Assembly (NCBI GenBank): GCA_964230215.1
Contig: CAXRGQ010000004.1
Span: 1 to 64,000 of the forward strand
Source of the DNA: JAUILH01 sp964230215
GTDB taxonomy: Bacteria > Bacteroidota > Bacteroidia > Flavobacteriales_D > JAUILH01
DNA length: 64,000 nt
Direction: 5' to 3'
The position numbers and the translations under genes were made by a program. The notes under the pieces were generated by a model. It saw only the letters and a list, made by a program, of their open reading frames with translations, was not told where the DNA came from and ran no database searches. The number at the start of each line of letters is the position of its first letter. The first letter of the stretch is position 1. Shown here in pieces: positions 54,121 to 63,828 of the stretch.

Positions 54121-55464
54121 ATGTTTGAAAATTTACAGGATAAGTTAGATAGAGCGTTTAAGGTACTTAAAGGTCAAGGTCAGATAACCGAGATTAACGT
54201 AGCTGAAACGGTAAAGGAGATAAGAAGGGCCTTACTAGACGCGGATGTGAACTACAAGACCGCTAAAGACTTTACGAATACGGTAAAGGAAAAAGCCTTA
54301 GGATCGGATGTACTTACGTCTGTCTCGCCGGGTCAATTGTTTACAAAGATTACCCGCGATGAGCTAACCAATTTGATGGGAGGTCATCAGGTAGACATTA
54401 ACTATCATGGAAGCCCGGGCGTAATTCTAATGTCAGGACTTCAAGGGTCTGGTAAAACAACCTTTACGGGAAAGCTTGGTAATTATCTGAAAACGAAAAA
54501 AGGCAAAAACCCATTATTCGTTGCTTGTGATGTATACAGACCAGCGGCAATTGACCAGCTGCACGTATTAGGCGAGCAATTAGGTATTGAGGTTTACTCA
54601 GATAAAGAGAATAAAAATCCAGTTGATATTGCCACAAAAGCCATCGCTTATGCAAAGAGCAATAATTTCAACGTTGTTATTGTCGATACTGCGGGTCGTT
54701 TAGCAGTTGATGAGCAGATGATGGATGAGATTGAGCGTGTTAAGAGCGCTATTCGTCCGTCTGAAACACTTTTTGTGGTGGATTCGATGACCGGTCAGGA
54801 TGCGGTGAACACTGCTAAGGCATTTAACGAACGCATTGATTTTGATGGTGTTGTTCTTACAAAGTTAGATGGTGACACACGTGGTGGTGCGGCTATATCG
54901 ATTATGTCGGTGGTTGAAAAACCAATCAAGTTTGTTGGTACAGGCGAGAAGATGGATGCATTGGATGTATTCTATCCAGACAGGATGGCGGATCGTATTC
55001 TTGGAATGGGAGATGTTGTGTCTCTTGTTGAAAAAGCCCAAGAGCAATTCGACGAAAAAGAAGCAAGAAAACTCCAAAAGAAAATCCAGAAAAACCAGTT
55101 CGATTTTAACGACTTCTTAAAGCAAATCCAGCAGATTAAGAAGATGGGTAATGTGAAGGATTTGATGGGGATGATTCCTGGTATGGGGAAAGCGATGAAG
55201 AATGTTGACATTGATGATGATGCTTTTAAAGGAATTGAAGCAATAATCATGTCTATGACACATCAGGAGAGAGAGAATCCAGCCTTAATTAACGGGAGCA
55301 GGAGAAAAAGAATAGCGGCTGGGTCAGGAACGACAATTCAAGACGTGAACAAGTTGTTAAAGCAGTTTGAAGATACACGTAAAATGATGAAAATGATGGG
55401 TAATAAGAAGCAAATGGCGAATATGATGCGTCAGATGAAGAATATGCCCGGTATGAATAAATAA
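54121..55464 (+). CDS. ffh: Signal recognition particle GTPase Ffh
   Basis: This 447-residue protein has the N domain (about 1-90), the SRP GTPase domain with G1 [13 protein letters not shown] (near 104-116), [22 protein letters not shown] and GTGEK, and a Met-rich M domain (about 320-447) ending [16 protein letters not shown], which binds signal peptides and 4.5S RNA. It delivers nascent membrane proteins to FtsY. It is followed after 8 bases by folD and then a small membrane gene on the same strand. Confidence 0.95.
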   Translation: MFENLQDKLDRAFKVLKGQGQITEINVAETVKEIRRALLDADVNYKTAKDFTNTVKEKALGSDVLTSVSPGQLFTKITRDELTNLMGGHQVDINYHGSPGVILMSGLQGSGKTTFTGKLGNYLKTKKGKNPLFVACDVYRPAAIDQLHVLGEQLGIEVYSDKENKNPVDIATKAIAYAKSNNFNVVIVDTAGRLAVDEQMMDEIERVKSAIRPSETLFVVDSMTGQDAVNTAKAFNERIDFDGVVLTKLDGDTRGGAAISIMSVVEKPIKFVGTGEKMDALDVFYPDRMADRILGMGDVVSLVEKAQEQFDEKEARKLQKKIQKNQFDFNDFLKQIQQIKKMGNVKDLMGMIPGMGKAMKNVDIDDDAFKGIEAIIMSMTHQERENPALINGSRRKRIAAGSGTTIQDVNKLLKQFEDTRKMMKMMGNKKQMANMMRQMKNMPGMNK

Positions 55465-55472
55465 ACTACACC

Positions 55473-56348
55473 ATGGTACTACTAGACGGAAAAAAGACCT
55501 CAGCTGAGATTAGAGCAGAGATTAAAGAAAGTGTTCAAAAACTAGTCGCAGAAGGAAAGAAGCGACCACATTTGGCAGCAGTTTTAGTCGGGGGTAACGG
55601 AGCTAGTATTACTTATGTAAATGCAAAAATCAAAGATTGTGAGGAAGTTGGATTTGATTCGAGTTTAGTGACCTTGCCTGATGATATTTCACAAGACGAA
55701 TTGCTAAAAGCGATTGATAATCTGAATAATGATGATGAAATCGATGGCTTTATAGTTCAGTTACCACTCCCAAATCACATTGATGAAAAATCAGTGATTG
55801 AGGCAATCGACCCAAACAAAGATGTGGACGGTTTCCATCCGCAAAACGTGGGTAAAATGACATTGAACTTGCCTTCGTTTGTACCGGCAACCCCTAAAGG
55901 AATTGTGGAGATACTTAAACGTTACAATATCGAAACGGAAGGCAAACACTGTGTAGTAGTTGGGAGATCTCATATTGTTGGTTCGCCCATTAGTATTTTG
56001 ATGGCGCGTAACGAATACCCTGGAAACTGCACGGTAACGATTACCCACAGTAGAACTCAAGATTTTGAAAGTATTTGTCGTTCAGCAGATATTTTAATTG
56101 TGGCACTCGGAAAACCACAATTTATCAAGGCAGACATGATTAAAGAAGGTGTAGTTATTGTAGATGTGGGAATTACTAGAGTAGAGGATAGCTCGAAAAA
56201 ATCAGGTTGGCGTTTGTTAGGAGATGTCGATTTTGAAAGTGTTAAAGATAAAGTGTCATATATCACACCTGTTCCGGGTGGGGTGGGACCAATGACCAGA
56301 GCAGCGCTTATGCAAAACACATTACTCACTTCAACTTTAAGCAAATAA
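55473..56348 (+). CDS. folD: Methylene-THF dehydrogenase / methenyl-THF cyclohydrolase
   Basis: This 291-residue bifunctional enzyme has the catalytic Tyr/Lys region ([15 protein letters not shown], near 46-60), the conserved QLPLP (near 95-99), [13 protein letters not shown] [13 protein letters not shown] and the NADP-binding [16 protein letters not shown] (near 163-178), with [15 protein letters not shown] at the end. It interconverts 5,10-methylene- and 10-formyl-tetrahydrofolate in the cytoplasm. It is followed without gap by the small membrane gene. Confidence 0.95.
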   Translation: MVLLDGKKTSAEIRAEIKESVQKLVAEGKKRPHLAAVLVGGNGASITYVNAKIKDCEEVGFDSSLVTLPDDISQDELLKAIDNLNNDDEIDGFIVQLPLPNHIDEKSVIEAIDPNKDVDGFHPQNVGKMTLNLPSFVPATPKGIVEILKRYNIETEGKHCVVVGRSHIVGSPISILMARNEYPGNCTVTITHSRTQDFESICRSADILIVALGKPQFIKADMIKEGVVIVDVGITRVEDSSKKSGWRLLGDVDFESVKDKVSYITPVPGGVGPMTRAALMQNTLLTSTLSK

Positions 56349-56687
56349 TTGAAACAGATTAGAATACTGCTCAGTGTTTTGTCCATCGGGCTGACCGTTT
56401 GGTTTTCAATCGAAAGTGAAAAATGGTTGTCTTTGCTGTTTATAGTGGTACTCGGCATAATTCTAGCACGAGAACTTGGCGCGGAAATGTTTACCAGTGC
56501 ATTGGCTTGGGTAAGAACTGCTACAATCACCATAGTTCTCAGCTTTTCGGTGTTTTTGCATCTTTATAAGCAGGAAGAAATTACCGACTTACATTATATT
56601 GGTTATAGCTTATGGTTTTGTATGTTGGTGACCGGCGCTTTAGTTTCGCAAGTGGGAGTGAGAAAGCTGAAAGAGGAGCGGGAGTAG
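56349..56687 (+). CDS. Small integral membrane protein, unknown function
   Basis: This 112-residue protein has four likely membrane helices (about 5-20, 25-43, 55-72 and 83-102) with short loops and a basic C-terminal end. No family is recognised. Start is TTG, which follows the folD stop directly (TAATTG), so it is cotranslated with folD. Conservation in the folD position is something a genome comparison could test. Confidence 0.6.
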   Translation: MKQIRILLSVLSIGLTVWFSIESEKWLSLLFIVVLGIILARELGAEMFTSALAWVRTATITIVLSFSVFLHLYKQEEITDLHYIGYSLWFCMLVTGALVSQVGVRKLKEERE

Positions 56688-56730
56688 GATTAAGTTGAAG
56701 TGTAAATAATGACTTTATCTCAAAATTGGA

Positions 56731-57378
56731 TCACTTAATATAGACTTTTGGACCTAAATATTTTGGCTCAACATTAAAGCTTAGGTCAAAAATAGCTTTG
56801 GTTTTAGCCAAATACTCGCGCATTCTAGTTTTAAACCCATAGTAGGCCTTTACATTATCAGCATTGTATCCTATGACATCCATGCCATAAGCTTGGGCTA
56901 AGTAAATGGCCCTTTGATTATGGAAGTCTTGAGATATTACAGTAAACTTTGTCTGCCCAAAAACCTCCTTTGCTCGAACTACTGAATCAAGAGTTCTAAA
57001 ACCCGCATAGTCCAGAAATATTTTGGACGCAGGTATGCCCCCCTCAGTTAGCGCATCTTTAAATGCGGTAGGCTCGTCATAACTACTTCTGCTATTATCA
57101 CCACTAACAAGCACATATTCAATCTTGTTTGCTTTGTATAATTCGATACAAGCTTTCACACGCGTTGTGAAATAAAGATTAGGATACCCTCTAGTCAAAG
57201 TCGGACTAGTCCCAAGAACTAAGCCTACCGTGCGTTTTTCTATATCTATAACAGATGAGTAGGTTTTGCTGCTTGTGTTCGCAATAATCTTAGCATTACA
57301 AAAGAATACTACAATTAGAATGAATGCCATTCCGTCTAAGCAGATTGTGATTAGTTGCTTAATGCGTATAATAATCAT
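56731..57378 (-). CDS. SanA/YdcF-like DUF218 membrane-anchored protein
   Basis: This 215-residue protein has one N-terminal membrane helix (about 8-30) and a DUF218 domain (about 48-200) with VGLVLGTSPTLTRG, YVLVSGDNSRSSYDEP and FTVISQDFHNQRAIYLA. This is the SanA branch (single helix, periplasmic domain), linked in enterobacteria to envelope integrity and vancomycin exclusion. The Asp/Asn of SGDN and the DFH motif are the probable active-site residues; the substrate is unknown. It stands alone and converges with the plus-strand ffh-folD group. Confidence 0.82.
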   Translation of the reverse strand: MIIIRIKQLITICLDGMAFILIVVFFCNAKIIANTSSKTYSSVIDIEKRTVGLVLGTSPTLTRGYPNLYFTTRVKACIELYKANKIEYVLVSGDNSRSSYDEPTAFKDALTEGGIPASKIFLDYAGFRTLDSVVRAKEVFGQTKFTVISQDFHNQRAIYLAQAYGMDVIGYNADNVKAYYGFKTRMREYLAKTKAIFDLSFNVEPKYLGPKVYIK

Positions 57379-57568
57379 GTACTAATAATAGTACAAGTTT
57401 TGTGACTGTAGTCAACTTACCTATGATTTGCGAGGACTTGCTTATTATTTGCGAGTGGAGCTAATGATTTATATCTGCGAACACTTATTTTCTCGACTCA
57501 TAGAATCCGAGAGTTTTTGGTGATAATGTGAGCTCATGTGATAAACTACATTAACTTCCCGCTCCCAC

Positions 57569-57680
57569 AGTCATTTCGACCAAAGTGAAGCGTATGCAAG
57601 AAGCGAAACGCAGCGGAGAAATCTAAAGTGAGCACAATGTTTGTGCCTACTATAGATTTCTCCGCATGGTCGAAATGACT
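57569..57680. repeat. REP-like long imperfect palindrome
   Basis: AGTCATTTCGACC (57569-57581) pairs with GGTCGAAATGACT (57668-57680), and inside it CGGAGAAATCTA (57614-57625) pairs with TAGATTTCTCCG (57654-57665). The outer and inner arms give 25 bp in a nested hairpin. The words TCATTTCGACC and GGAGAAATCT are typical of dispersed extragenic palindromes in Bacteroidota genomes (from memory). The rest of the gap 57379-57780 holds nothing else recognisable. Confidence 0.75.
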
Positions 57681-57780
57681 AAAGGGTTCGATTGTGTTCG
57701 GTTCTAGGTCGAACCAGCGGTTTTCAAATTATTCCCTAAAACCAGTCCCAATCAGAGTAGCACTGAGTGTCGAAATACTC

Positions 57781-59874
57781 CTACTCAAACACGCTATCCT
57801 CAATTTTTTGATTGATTTCAATGGTTTTAACCTTCATATCGAAAGCCTGTGGCCCCATGGTTTGCGTAAGACTATGAGGAAATAATATCCCATCAACCTC
57901 CTTGTAGTCAGCGTAATCACTAATTACCGTTACTTGTCCTTGTGGCGAATCTTGAAAACTAATTGCTTTTACTTTGAGCTTAGTTTCTACGTCATAAAAC
58001 TCATAAGAACTATTGCCTTGAGCATCAATAATTTCAACTTTGTAGAGGCCATCTTTAATTCCCATCAATAAATACCCCGATTCATCATTTACATTCATTT
58101 CAGAGAAAATAACAGCACTTTCCTTCATGTCTTCAAGTTCATCCTCTTCCATGTCCTTGTTGCCCATCATTCCTGATTGCTTTCCACTAGTGCCATTGAA
58201 AACGGTCTTTTGGAACACTTGCTCACCCGCCTTAATCGCCATAGCATATTTCTTATTATCCTTTTGAGTCACTTCCATGGTCATTTTCATAGGAGCTCCA
58301 GGAATTTCCATATCCGACACAATCTTCAAACTAGATACTTTTCCTAACTGTTTCTTAGCTTTCTTAAGCTTTGTTTGACCAGTGATTGCCAGAAGATAAT
58401 CATGAACTACATCAACAGCTGTAGTGCCATCTGTAATTGGTTCAAGCTCTTTTTCCTTTTCGCCATAAATGTCATATATCTGAACGGCGTTTCCATTGTT
58501 AAACACACTCAGCTTGTCATAAACATCACCCTTGTTTCCAACAACCACAATATTTGCCTTATCTGGACGAATGTACTTTTTAGCCACGCGTTGAACGTCT
58601 TCTGCAGTAACAGCATTAAGTTTTTGTAGATATGTTTTGTAATAATCGTTCGGCAGCTCATTTATTTCCCTTGCCAAAGCAAAGTTTGCAAGGGTTTGAC
58701 TCCTTTCCAATGACCTGCCAAATGCACCGCTCAGCTTATTCTTGACTAATGTGAGTAATTGATCTTCAACTGGCTCGTCAACAATGCGCTTCATTTCATA
58801 TAGAAATTGGACAATTGCACTATCTGTAACCTCATTTCTTACGCTAGCAGAGGCAGAAAACTGTCCTTTCCACTTGTCACTACTTAGAGATGAGTAAGCA
58901 CCATAGGTATAAGCCTTGTCTTCTCGAAGGTTAGTCATTAGTCTTGCCGAAAATCCGCCACCTCCTAAAATTTCGTTCATCACTTTAACCGCGAATACAT
59001 CATCATCATTCGGTTTTAGGTCTAACGGATAGGTTATCTTGATTACAGACTGCACGGCGCCAGCTTTGTCTACAAACGCAACATTGTTCTGGGTAATATC
59101 AGTAACACTTTTAGGCTGTGGTAACTTTACTTCCTTTTTTGCCCAAGAACCAAAGTATTTCTTAGCGTTTGCTAGGGCATCTTTTTCGCTGATGTCACCC
59201 ACAATAACCAGATAGGAAATGTTCGGTGCGAAATAAGTGTTGTAGTATTTCTTGATAGCGTCAATAGTAATGGCTTCAACACTTTCCTCCGTCATTACTT
59301 CTCCATAAGGATGCGCCTTACTGTAATTAAGTACGCCAGAAACGTTAGAAGCGATGGTATTAGCATCATTGGCACTTGCCTTAAGACCTGAAATAGCTTT
59401 TTTCTTCTCTTTCTCAAGCTCATCTGCAGGGAATGTTGGGTTTAACAATACATCTGACATAATCTCAAGAAGTTTGCCTTGATGTTTAGTCAATGAACTA
59501 CCGTACAATCCCGCACTAGACACGCTAAAGCTTGCCCCAATAAAGTCGGCATCTTCATTAATCTGATCTTTAGTTCTATTGCTGGTTCCGGCTTTCAGAA
59601 TTGGCCCTACCATATCCAACATTCCAACCATTTCATTCTCCATAAGTGGTGGACGGTTGATGCTAAGCTGATAGGAAACTCGAGGAAGTTTGCTGCTCTC
59701 AACAATAATTACTCTTAAACCATTGTCTAATGTGTGTTTAGCGGCTTCACCAAACTCAATGGCCTTGGCATCTGCAGAAGCTGGTGCTTTTGATCTGTCA
59801 ACACCAAACTGAGCAAATGTGTTGCCCGTAAACAGAATACCTGCCGTTACTAAATATATTAATTGCTTTCTCAT
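57781..59874 (-). CDS. Non-catalytic M16 peptidase partner with extra C-terminal domain
   Basis: This 697-residue protein has a signal peptide (about 1-21, TFAQ) and two M16 halves (about 30-250 and 255-460). The zinc motif HxxEH is absent: the corresponding place reads GMLDMVGPILKAG (near 92-104). The second half has ARLMTNLREDKAYTYGAYSS, the usual R/Y substrate-binding part. A further 220 residues (about 475-697) form a beta-rich domain with MKMTMEVTQKDNKKYAM and SYEFYDVETKLKVKA, like lipoprotein-carrier-type half-barrels. It pairs with the catalytic gene that overlaps its start by four bases. Confidence 0.88.
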   Translation of the reverse strand: MRKQLIYLVTAGILFTGNTFAQFGVDRSKAPASADAKAIEFGEAAKHTLDNGLRVIIVESSKLPRVSYQLSINRPPLMENEMVGMLDMVGPILKAGTSNRTKDQINEDADFIGASFSVSSAGLYGSSLTKHQGKLLEIMSDVLLNPTFPADELEKEKKKAISGLKASANDANTIASNVSGVLNYSKAHPYGEVMTEESVEAITIDAIKKYYNTYFAPNISYLVIVGDISEKDALANAKKYFGSWAKKEVKLPQPKSVTDITQNNVAFVDKAGAVQSVIKITYPLDLKPNDDDVFAVKVMNEILGGGGFSARLMTNLREDKAYTYGAYSSLSSDKWKGQFSASASVRNEVTDSAIVQFLYEMKRIVDEPVEDQLLTLVKNKLSGAFGRSLERSQTLANFALAREINELPNDYYKTYLQKLNAVTAEDVQRVAKKYIRPDKANIVVVGNKGDVYDKLSVFNNGNAVQIYDIYGEKEKELEPITDGTTAVDVVHDYLLAITGQTKLKKAKKQLGKVSSLKIVSDMEIPGAPMKMTMEVTQKDNKKYAMAIKAGEQVFQKTVFNGTSGKQSGMMGNKDMEEDELEDMKESAVIFSEMNVNDESGYLLMGIKDGLYKVEIIDAQGNSSYEFYDVETKLKVKAISFQDSPQGQVTVISDYADYKEVDGILFPHSLTQTMGPQAFDMKVKTIEINQKIEDSVFE

Positions 59875-61343
59875 TTGTCTTCTTTTGGAAGGTAATACAA
59901 TACAACTCTGTTCTCGTCCTTCAAGTAAGTATTTGCAACACGTTTGATATCTTCACGTGTCACTGCTTTATAGCGCTCAATTTCATTGTTTATCAAGTTT
60001 GCATCACCAAAGTAGGTGTGATAGTTGGCTAAGCTTTCTGCAATTCCTGCTACCGTCGAATTTGAGCTATAAAAGCTATTCTCCACATTATTTATCAGCT
60101 TTTGATATTCCTGTTCGCTTATTAGCTCATTCTTTACCAATTCTATTTCTCTATCAATAGATGCTTCTAATTCGTGTGGCTGAACCCCAGTACCACAAAC
60201 TGCCATAGTTAGGTTGATACCTGGATCTTCTAGCGGCATTGCAAAACTTCCCACGAATAACGCTTTTAACTCTTCATCCACAATTTTCTTAGTGAAACGT
60301 GAACTAGCGCCATCTGACAATAATGAGTTTAACATACTTACTGCATAATAGTCTTCAGAACCTTGTTCAGGTATTCGATAGGCTTGCATTACAGCTGGCA
60401 GCTGAATTTCATCATAAATGGTGTCTCGAACTTCTCCTCCTAAAGGTGGTTCTACAATGCTTGGGCGCTCTATTTTCTTTGGCTTAGCGCTCAGCTTTGG
60501 TAAATGTTTGTTTAAGAATTTCTCACCCTTTAGCGTTTCATAATCCTTTTTCACGATATCAGATGCAGATTCAAAGTACTTGTTTAAAAATGCCTCTTTT
60601 TCCATTCTGAACATATCTCTGTATGCAACCAGTTTTTCGCCTGCAGGAATTTGCCCAAAGTACTTATTGATAAGCTCTTTCGCTTCATCAACGGATAAAT
60701 CACCAGCAATTGAAAGAGTCACGTTATTCGGTACGTAAAACTTGTCATAAAAGCCAACGTAATCTTCTTCTTGAGCTGCATTTAAGTGCTCCATCGACCC
60801 AATGGTAATCCATTTGTATGGGTGCTCTCTAAAAGAATGACCAAACACTTCTTCTAACATTGAACCATACGGTTGATTGTCCATGCGCTGTCTTTTCTCT
60901 TCCTTAACCACTTCACGTTGTGTCTCTATACCTACGTTTTCGACTTTAGCATGCAATAAACGCTCAGATTCCAACCACATACCCAACTCAAGTTGATTTG
61001 ATGGCATCAACACATAGTAAAAGGTTCTGTCAAAAGATGTATTCGCATTCAGTGTACCACCAGCGTTCTCCACGTACTTATCAAACTTATGTCGATCAAT
61101 ATTTCTTGATCCTTCAAACAATAAATGCTCAAAAAAGTGAGCAAATCCTGTTCTGTCTGGATCTTCATTTTTAGAACCAACATGATATAACATGGTAACT
61201 GCTACAAGTGGAGTAGAGTGGTCTTCGTGCAAAATTACGTGCATTCCATTCTCCAAATCAAACTCTGTAAATTCGATTTTGTTTTGAGACATAAGGCTAT
61301 TAGCAGCCAAGGATAATACACCAGTTAGAAATAAATATTTCAT
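59871..61343 (-). CDS. M16 family zinc metalloprotease, catalytic subunit
   Basis: This 490-residue protein has a signal peptide (about 1-19), the inverted zinc motif GFAHFFEHLLFEGS (His near 65 and 69, Glu 68), the third-ligand glutamate region (VVKEEKRQRMDNQPYG, near 143-158) and a second M16 half with RFTKKIVDEELKAL. With the non-catalytic partner encoded next it should form a periplasmic heterodimer that degrades peptides, as do many Bacteroidota M16 pairs. Translation of the two is coupled by ATGA. Confidence 0.92.
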   Translation of the reverse strand: MKYLFLTGVLSLAANSLMSQNKIEFTEFDLENGMHVILHEDHSTPLVAVTMLYHVGSKNEDPDRTGFAHFFEHLLFEGSRNIDRHKFDKYVENAGGTLNANTSFDRTFYYVLMPSNQLELGMWLESERLLHAKVENVGIETQREVVKEEKRQRMDNQPYGSMLEEVFGHSFREHPYKWITIGSMEHLNAAQEEDYVGFYDKFYVPNNVTLSIAGDLSVDEAKELINKYFGQIPAGEKLVAYRDMFRMEKEAFLNKYFESASDIVKKDYETLKGEKFLNKHLPKLSAKPKKIERPSIVEPPLGGEVRDTIYDEIQLPAVMQAYRIPEQGSEDYYAVSMLNSLLSDGASSRFTKKIVDEELKALFVGSFAMPLEDPGINLTMAVCGTGVQPHELEASIDREIELVKNELISEQEYQKLINNVENSFYSSNSTVAGIAESLANYHTYFGDANLINNEIERYKAVTREDIKRVANTYLKDENRVVLYYLPKEDK

Positions 61344-61432
61344 AAATGTAAATTAATGTTCTACGAATATACTTAAGCTAAGGGAGAGAAATAAGCCCAG
61401 AGTGATAAATGGGTTAAAAATGTGTCGAATGG

Positions 61433-63523
61433 TTATTTACCTTGTTCTTTAAACACGATGGTGTATTGTGTTCCGTTTTTATTATCGAGCTCAATTGTTC
61501 CATCTAGCTGCTCTACTAATGACGATATTAGGTCTTGGCCTAAAGTGTCTTTTATACGGTCATCATTGCTAATGCCGGGGCCATTATCACTAGCAAAAAG
61601 GATGATGGAATTGTCATCCATTCGTTTAATTTTTACTACAACTAGTCCGCGATCCATGTCAATAAAGGCATGTTTTAAGGAGTTGCTTATAATTTCATTC
61701 AGAATCAATCCTAAAGGAATAAGCGTATCAATGTTCATTTTCTGCACTTCTACGTCATATTCGACATCTACCTTGGTGTCTAGAGAATAGTTCTGAATCA
61801 GATTCTTTATTAGCTTTTCAAGATATTGCTTAACATTAACCGCTGAGAAATTTCTTGTTTGATACAATTCTTCGTGCACTAAAGCCATAGAACGAATTCT
61901 ATTCTGTGACTCCGAATAAAGAGATTGGATATACTCATCCGTTATATTGGCTGATTGAAGTCTTAGCAGACTCATAATTATCTGCATGTTGTTTTTAACA
62001 CGGTGATGAATTTCCTTCAGCAACACTTCCTTTTCTTCCTTACTTAACAGCGTTTCTTTTAGCTCCTGATTGGTTTTTGCTAGGATGGCCTGACTGCGCC
62101 GAACACTTCTGTTTCTCGAGTATAGGGCAAAAACTAGTAGCAATAATAGGATTACGCCTGCGAAATAGGCAATTTGAATGATGCGTTCACGTGACTGAAT
62201 CCCCGTGTTTACCTCATCTTTTAATTCGGCCTCCCTGGCTTTGGAAAGTTTAACTTGGCGTTCGTTTTCACGGAGTTCTTCATCTCTCTCCATCTCAAAT
62301 TGGGCTTGAATCTGGTAGATCATTCTCGTTTTCTCGCTTGAAAAGAGGGTGTCGTAAATAGTCTTGTATTCGTTCCAAGTGGCCCTGAAATTCTCGATAT
62401 CGTTCAACCCAAGATAAATTTCATACTGCGTATCATAGATGTCTAACAGCAAATCAGCAGATCCACTTTTCTGTGCTAGCTCCAACCCGATTTTGGAGAA
62501 ATAGAGTGCGCTATCAAGCATGCCTAAACCTAGATATGACTCAGATAATGCATCATAAGAGGAGGCTGAACTAAAATAGGAACCAAGTGATTCTTTCATT
62601 TCAAGCGTCTGCTTTAATTGAGAAATAGCATTTCTATAGTTGCCCATGACATTCATACAGTTACCTACATTATGCATTACATTAGCTGCGTTTTTAGCAT
62701 TGCCAATTTTCATGTGCAATTCGTAAGCCTTCATGTATTCGTTGAGTGCCTGATCATATTTGCCTTCAATCTTATAAAGCACCCCAGTATTGGCATGAAG
62801 ATTTGCGATGGCGTTCTGATTTTTAGTTTGTTTAGCGAAGGTCATCGCGAGTTTGTAATAATACTCGGCCTTATTATAGTCTTTTTGATGTTTGTATATA
62901 ACGCCAATGTTGGTGTATACCCCAGCTAGACCCCTTTGGTCCCCCAATTTATTATAGGCATCCTGCGCAACCAGATAGTGTTTAAGAGCCGCTTGATGAT
63001 TCCCAATATTCTTCTTACTTACACCTAGTCTATTATTTATCTCTGCTTGGAGATTGAGTGAATCTGCTGGAACGTAATCCAAGGCTTTACTGTAGCTTTT
63101 AATAGCACCGAGCATATCACCCACTCGGGATTTTAAAGCACCCTCCTCAGCGTAATAATGAATTTTTAAATAATCTGAGTCTGCTATTAGCTCATGAATA
63201 GTTTCCTCTGTTGATTTGAGTTTGGTTTTCTGTTTCCCTATAAAATAGAAAGCTTCTAGCTCGCACAGCGCATACAAATAACTAATGTCATTTATTTTTT
63301 TCGCATATTTTACATGAGCGAGATAATGCTTTTCTGATTTTTTACTTGAATCTTTCTGATAGGCTTTCGCTAAACTTAAGTGAGCATCACTCAGAATGTG
63401 GTCATCATCATTAGTAGATACAATGTTCTCTAGTGAGTCCGTATAATTAAAATCAATTCCTACGCCCGTTTTAGGAAAGATTATAAGTGATAAGAAAAAG
63501 GCAATGAAGCAAGTTTTAAGCAT
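61433..63523 (-). CDS. TPR-containing sensor histidine kinase (HisKA_2 type)
   Basis: This 696-residue protein has a signal peptide (about 1-23), about seven TPR units (about 40-350, e.g. GVYTNIGVIYKHQKDYNKA), a membrane helix (about 450-470), a coiled coil, the HisKA_2 phosphoacceptor EIHHRVKNNMQIIMSLLRLQ (His near 506) and a C-terminal ATPase domain with LNEIISNSLKHAF and ASDNGPGI. It is of the type that phosphorylates separate response regulators; none is encoded beside it. The sensor part mirrors that of the TPR-SpoIIE proteins in this window, so they may share a sensing principle. Confidence 0.88.
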   Translation of the reverse strand: MLKTCFIAFFLSLIIFPKTGVGIDFNYTDSLENIVSTNDDDHILSDAHLSLAKAYQKDSSKKSEKHYLAHVKYAKKINDISYLYALCELEAFYFIGKQKTKLKSTEETIHELIADSDYLKIHYYAEEGALKSRVGDMLGAIKSYSKALDYVPADSLNLQAEINNRLGVSKKNIGNHQAALKHYLVAQDAYNKLGDQRGLAGVYTNIGVIYKHQKDYNKAEYYYKLAMTFAKQTKNQNAIANLHANTGVLYKIEGKYDQALNEYMKAYELHMKIGNAKNAANVMHNVGNCMNVMGNYRNAISQLKQTLEMKESLGSYFSSASSYDALSESYLGLGMLDSALYFSKIGLELAQKSGSADLLLDIYDTQYEIYLGLNDIENFRATWNEYKTIYDTLFSSEKTRMIYQIQAQFEMERDEELRENERQVKLSKAREAELKDEVNTGIQSRERIIQIAYFAGVILLLLLVFALYSRNRSVRRSQAILAKTNQELKETLLSKEEKEVLLKEIHHRVKNNMQIIMSLLRLQSANITDEYIQSLYSESQNRIRSMALVHEELYQTRNFSAVNVKQYLEKLIKNLIQNYSLDTKVDVEYDVEVQKMNIDTLIPLGLILNEIISNSLKHAFIDMDRGLVVVKIKRMDDNSIILFASDNGPGISNDDRIKDTLGQDLISSLVEQLDGTIELDNKNGTQYTIVFKEQGK

Positions 63524-63540
63524 TGCGTTCTAAATTACAA

Positions 63541-63828
63541 TTAATCTATTAAATCCATGGTCCATGCTTCTGGTTTTTCAATCATCCATGCTTTAACGGT
63601 TGGCCAAACTTTACCGAATAATTCAGATTCCCTATAAGCATTCAAGTGTTCTTCAGACTCCCATTTGCTAATAGTAAAAAACATGCCTTTTACATGTGCA
63701 TTCTCGTAAGCGTGCACCTCAATACATCCTTTGCGAGACCGAATATCATCTTTGATCGTCTCAAAGTAATTTAGAAATACCTCACGTTTATCAGTTGAGA
63801 ATGTGAGTTTTACAACACGTGTAATCAT
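63541..63828 (-). CDS. Antibiotic biosynthesis monooxygenase (ABM) domain protein
   Basis: This 95-residue single-domain ferredoxin-like protein has ITRVVKLTFSTDKREVFLNYF at its start, RKGCIEVHAYEN and FTISKWESEEHLNAYRESELF, which are the features of the ABM/YgiN family. Such proteins oxygenate quinone-like molecules or bind heme; without the particular active-site residues the substrate is open. Its ATG overlaps the end of the upstream gene by four bases (ATGA). Confidence 0.82.
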   Translation of the reverse strand: MITRVVKLTFSTDKREVFLNYFETIKDDIRSRKGCIEVHAYENAHVKGMFFTISKWESEEHLNAYRESELFGKVWPTVKAWMIEKPEAWTMDLID

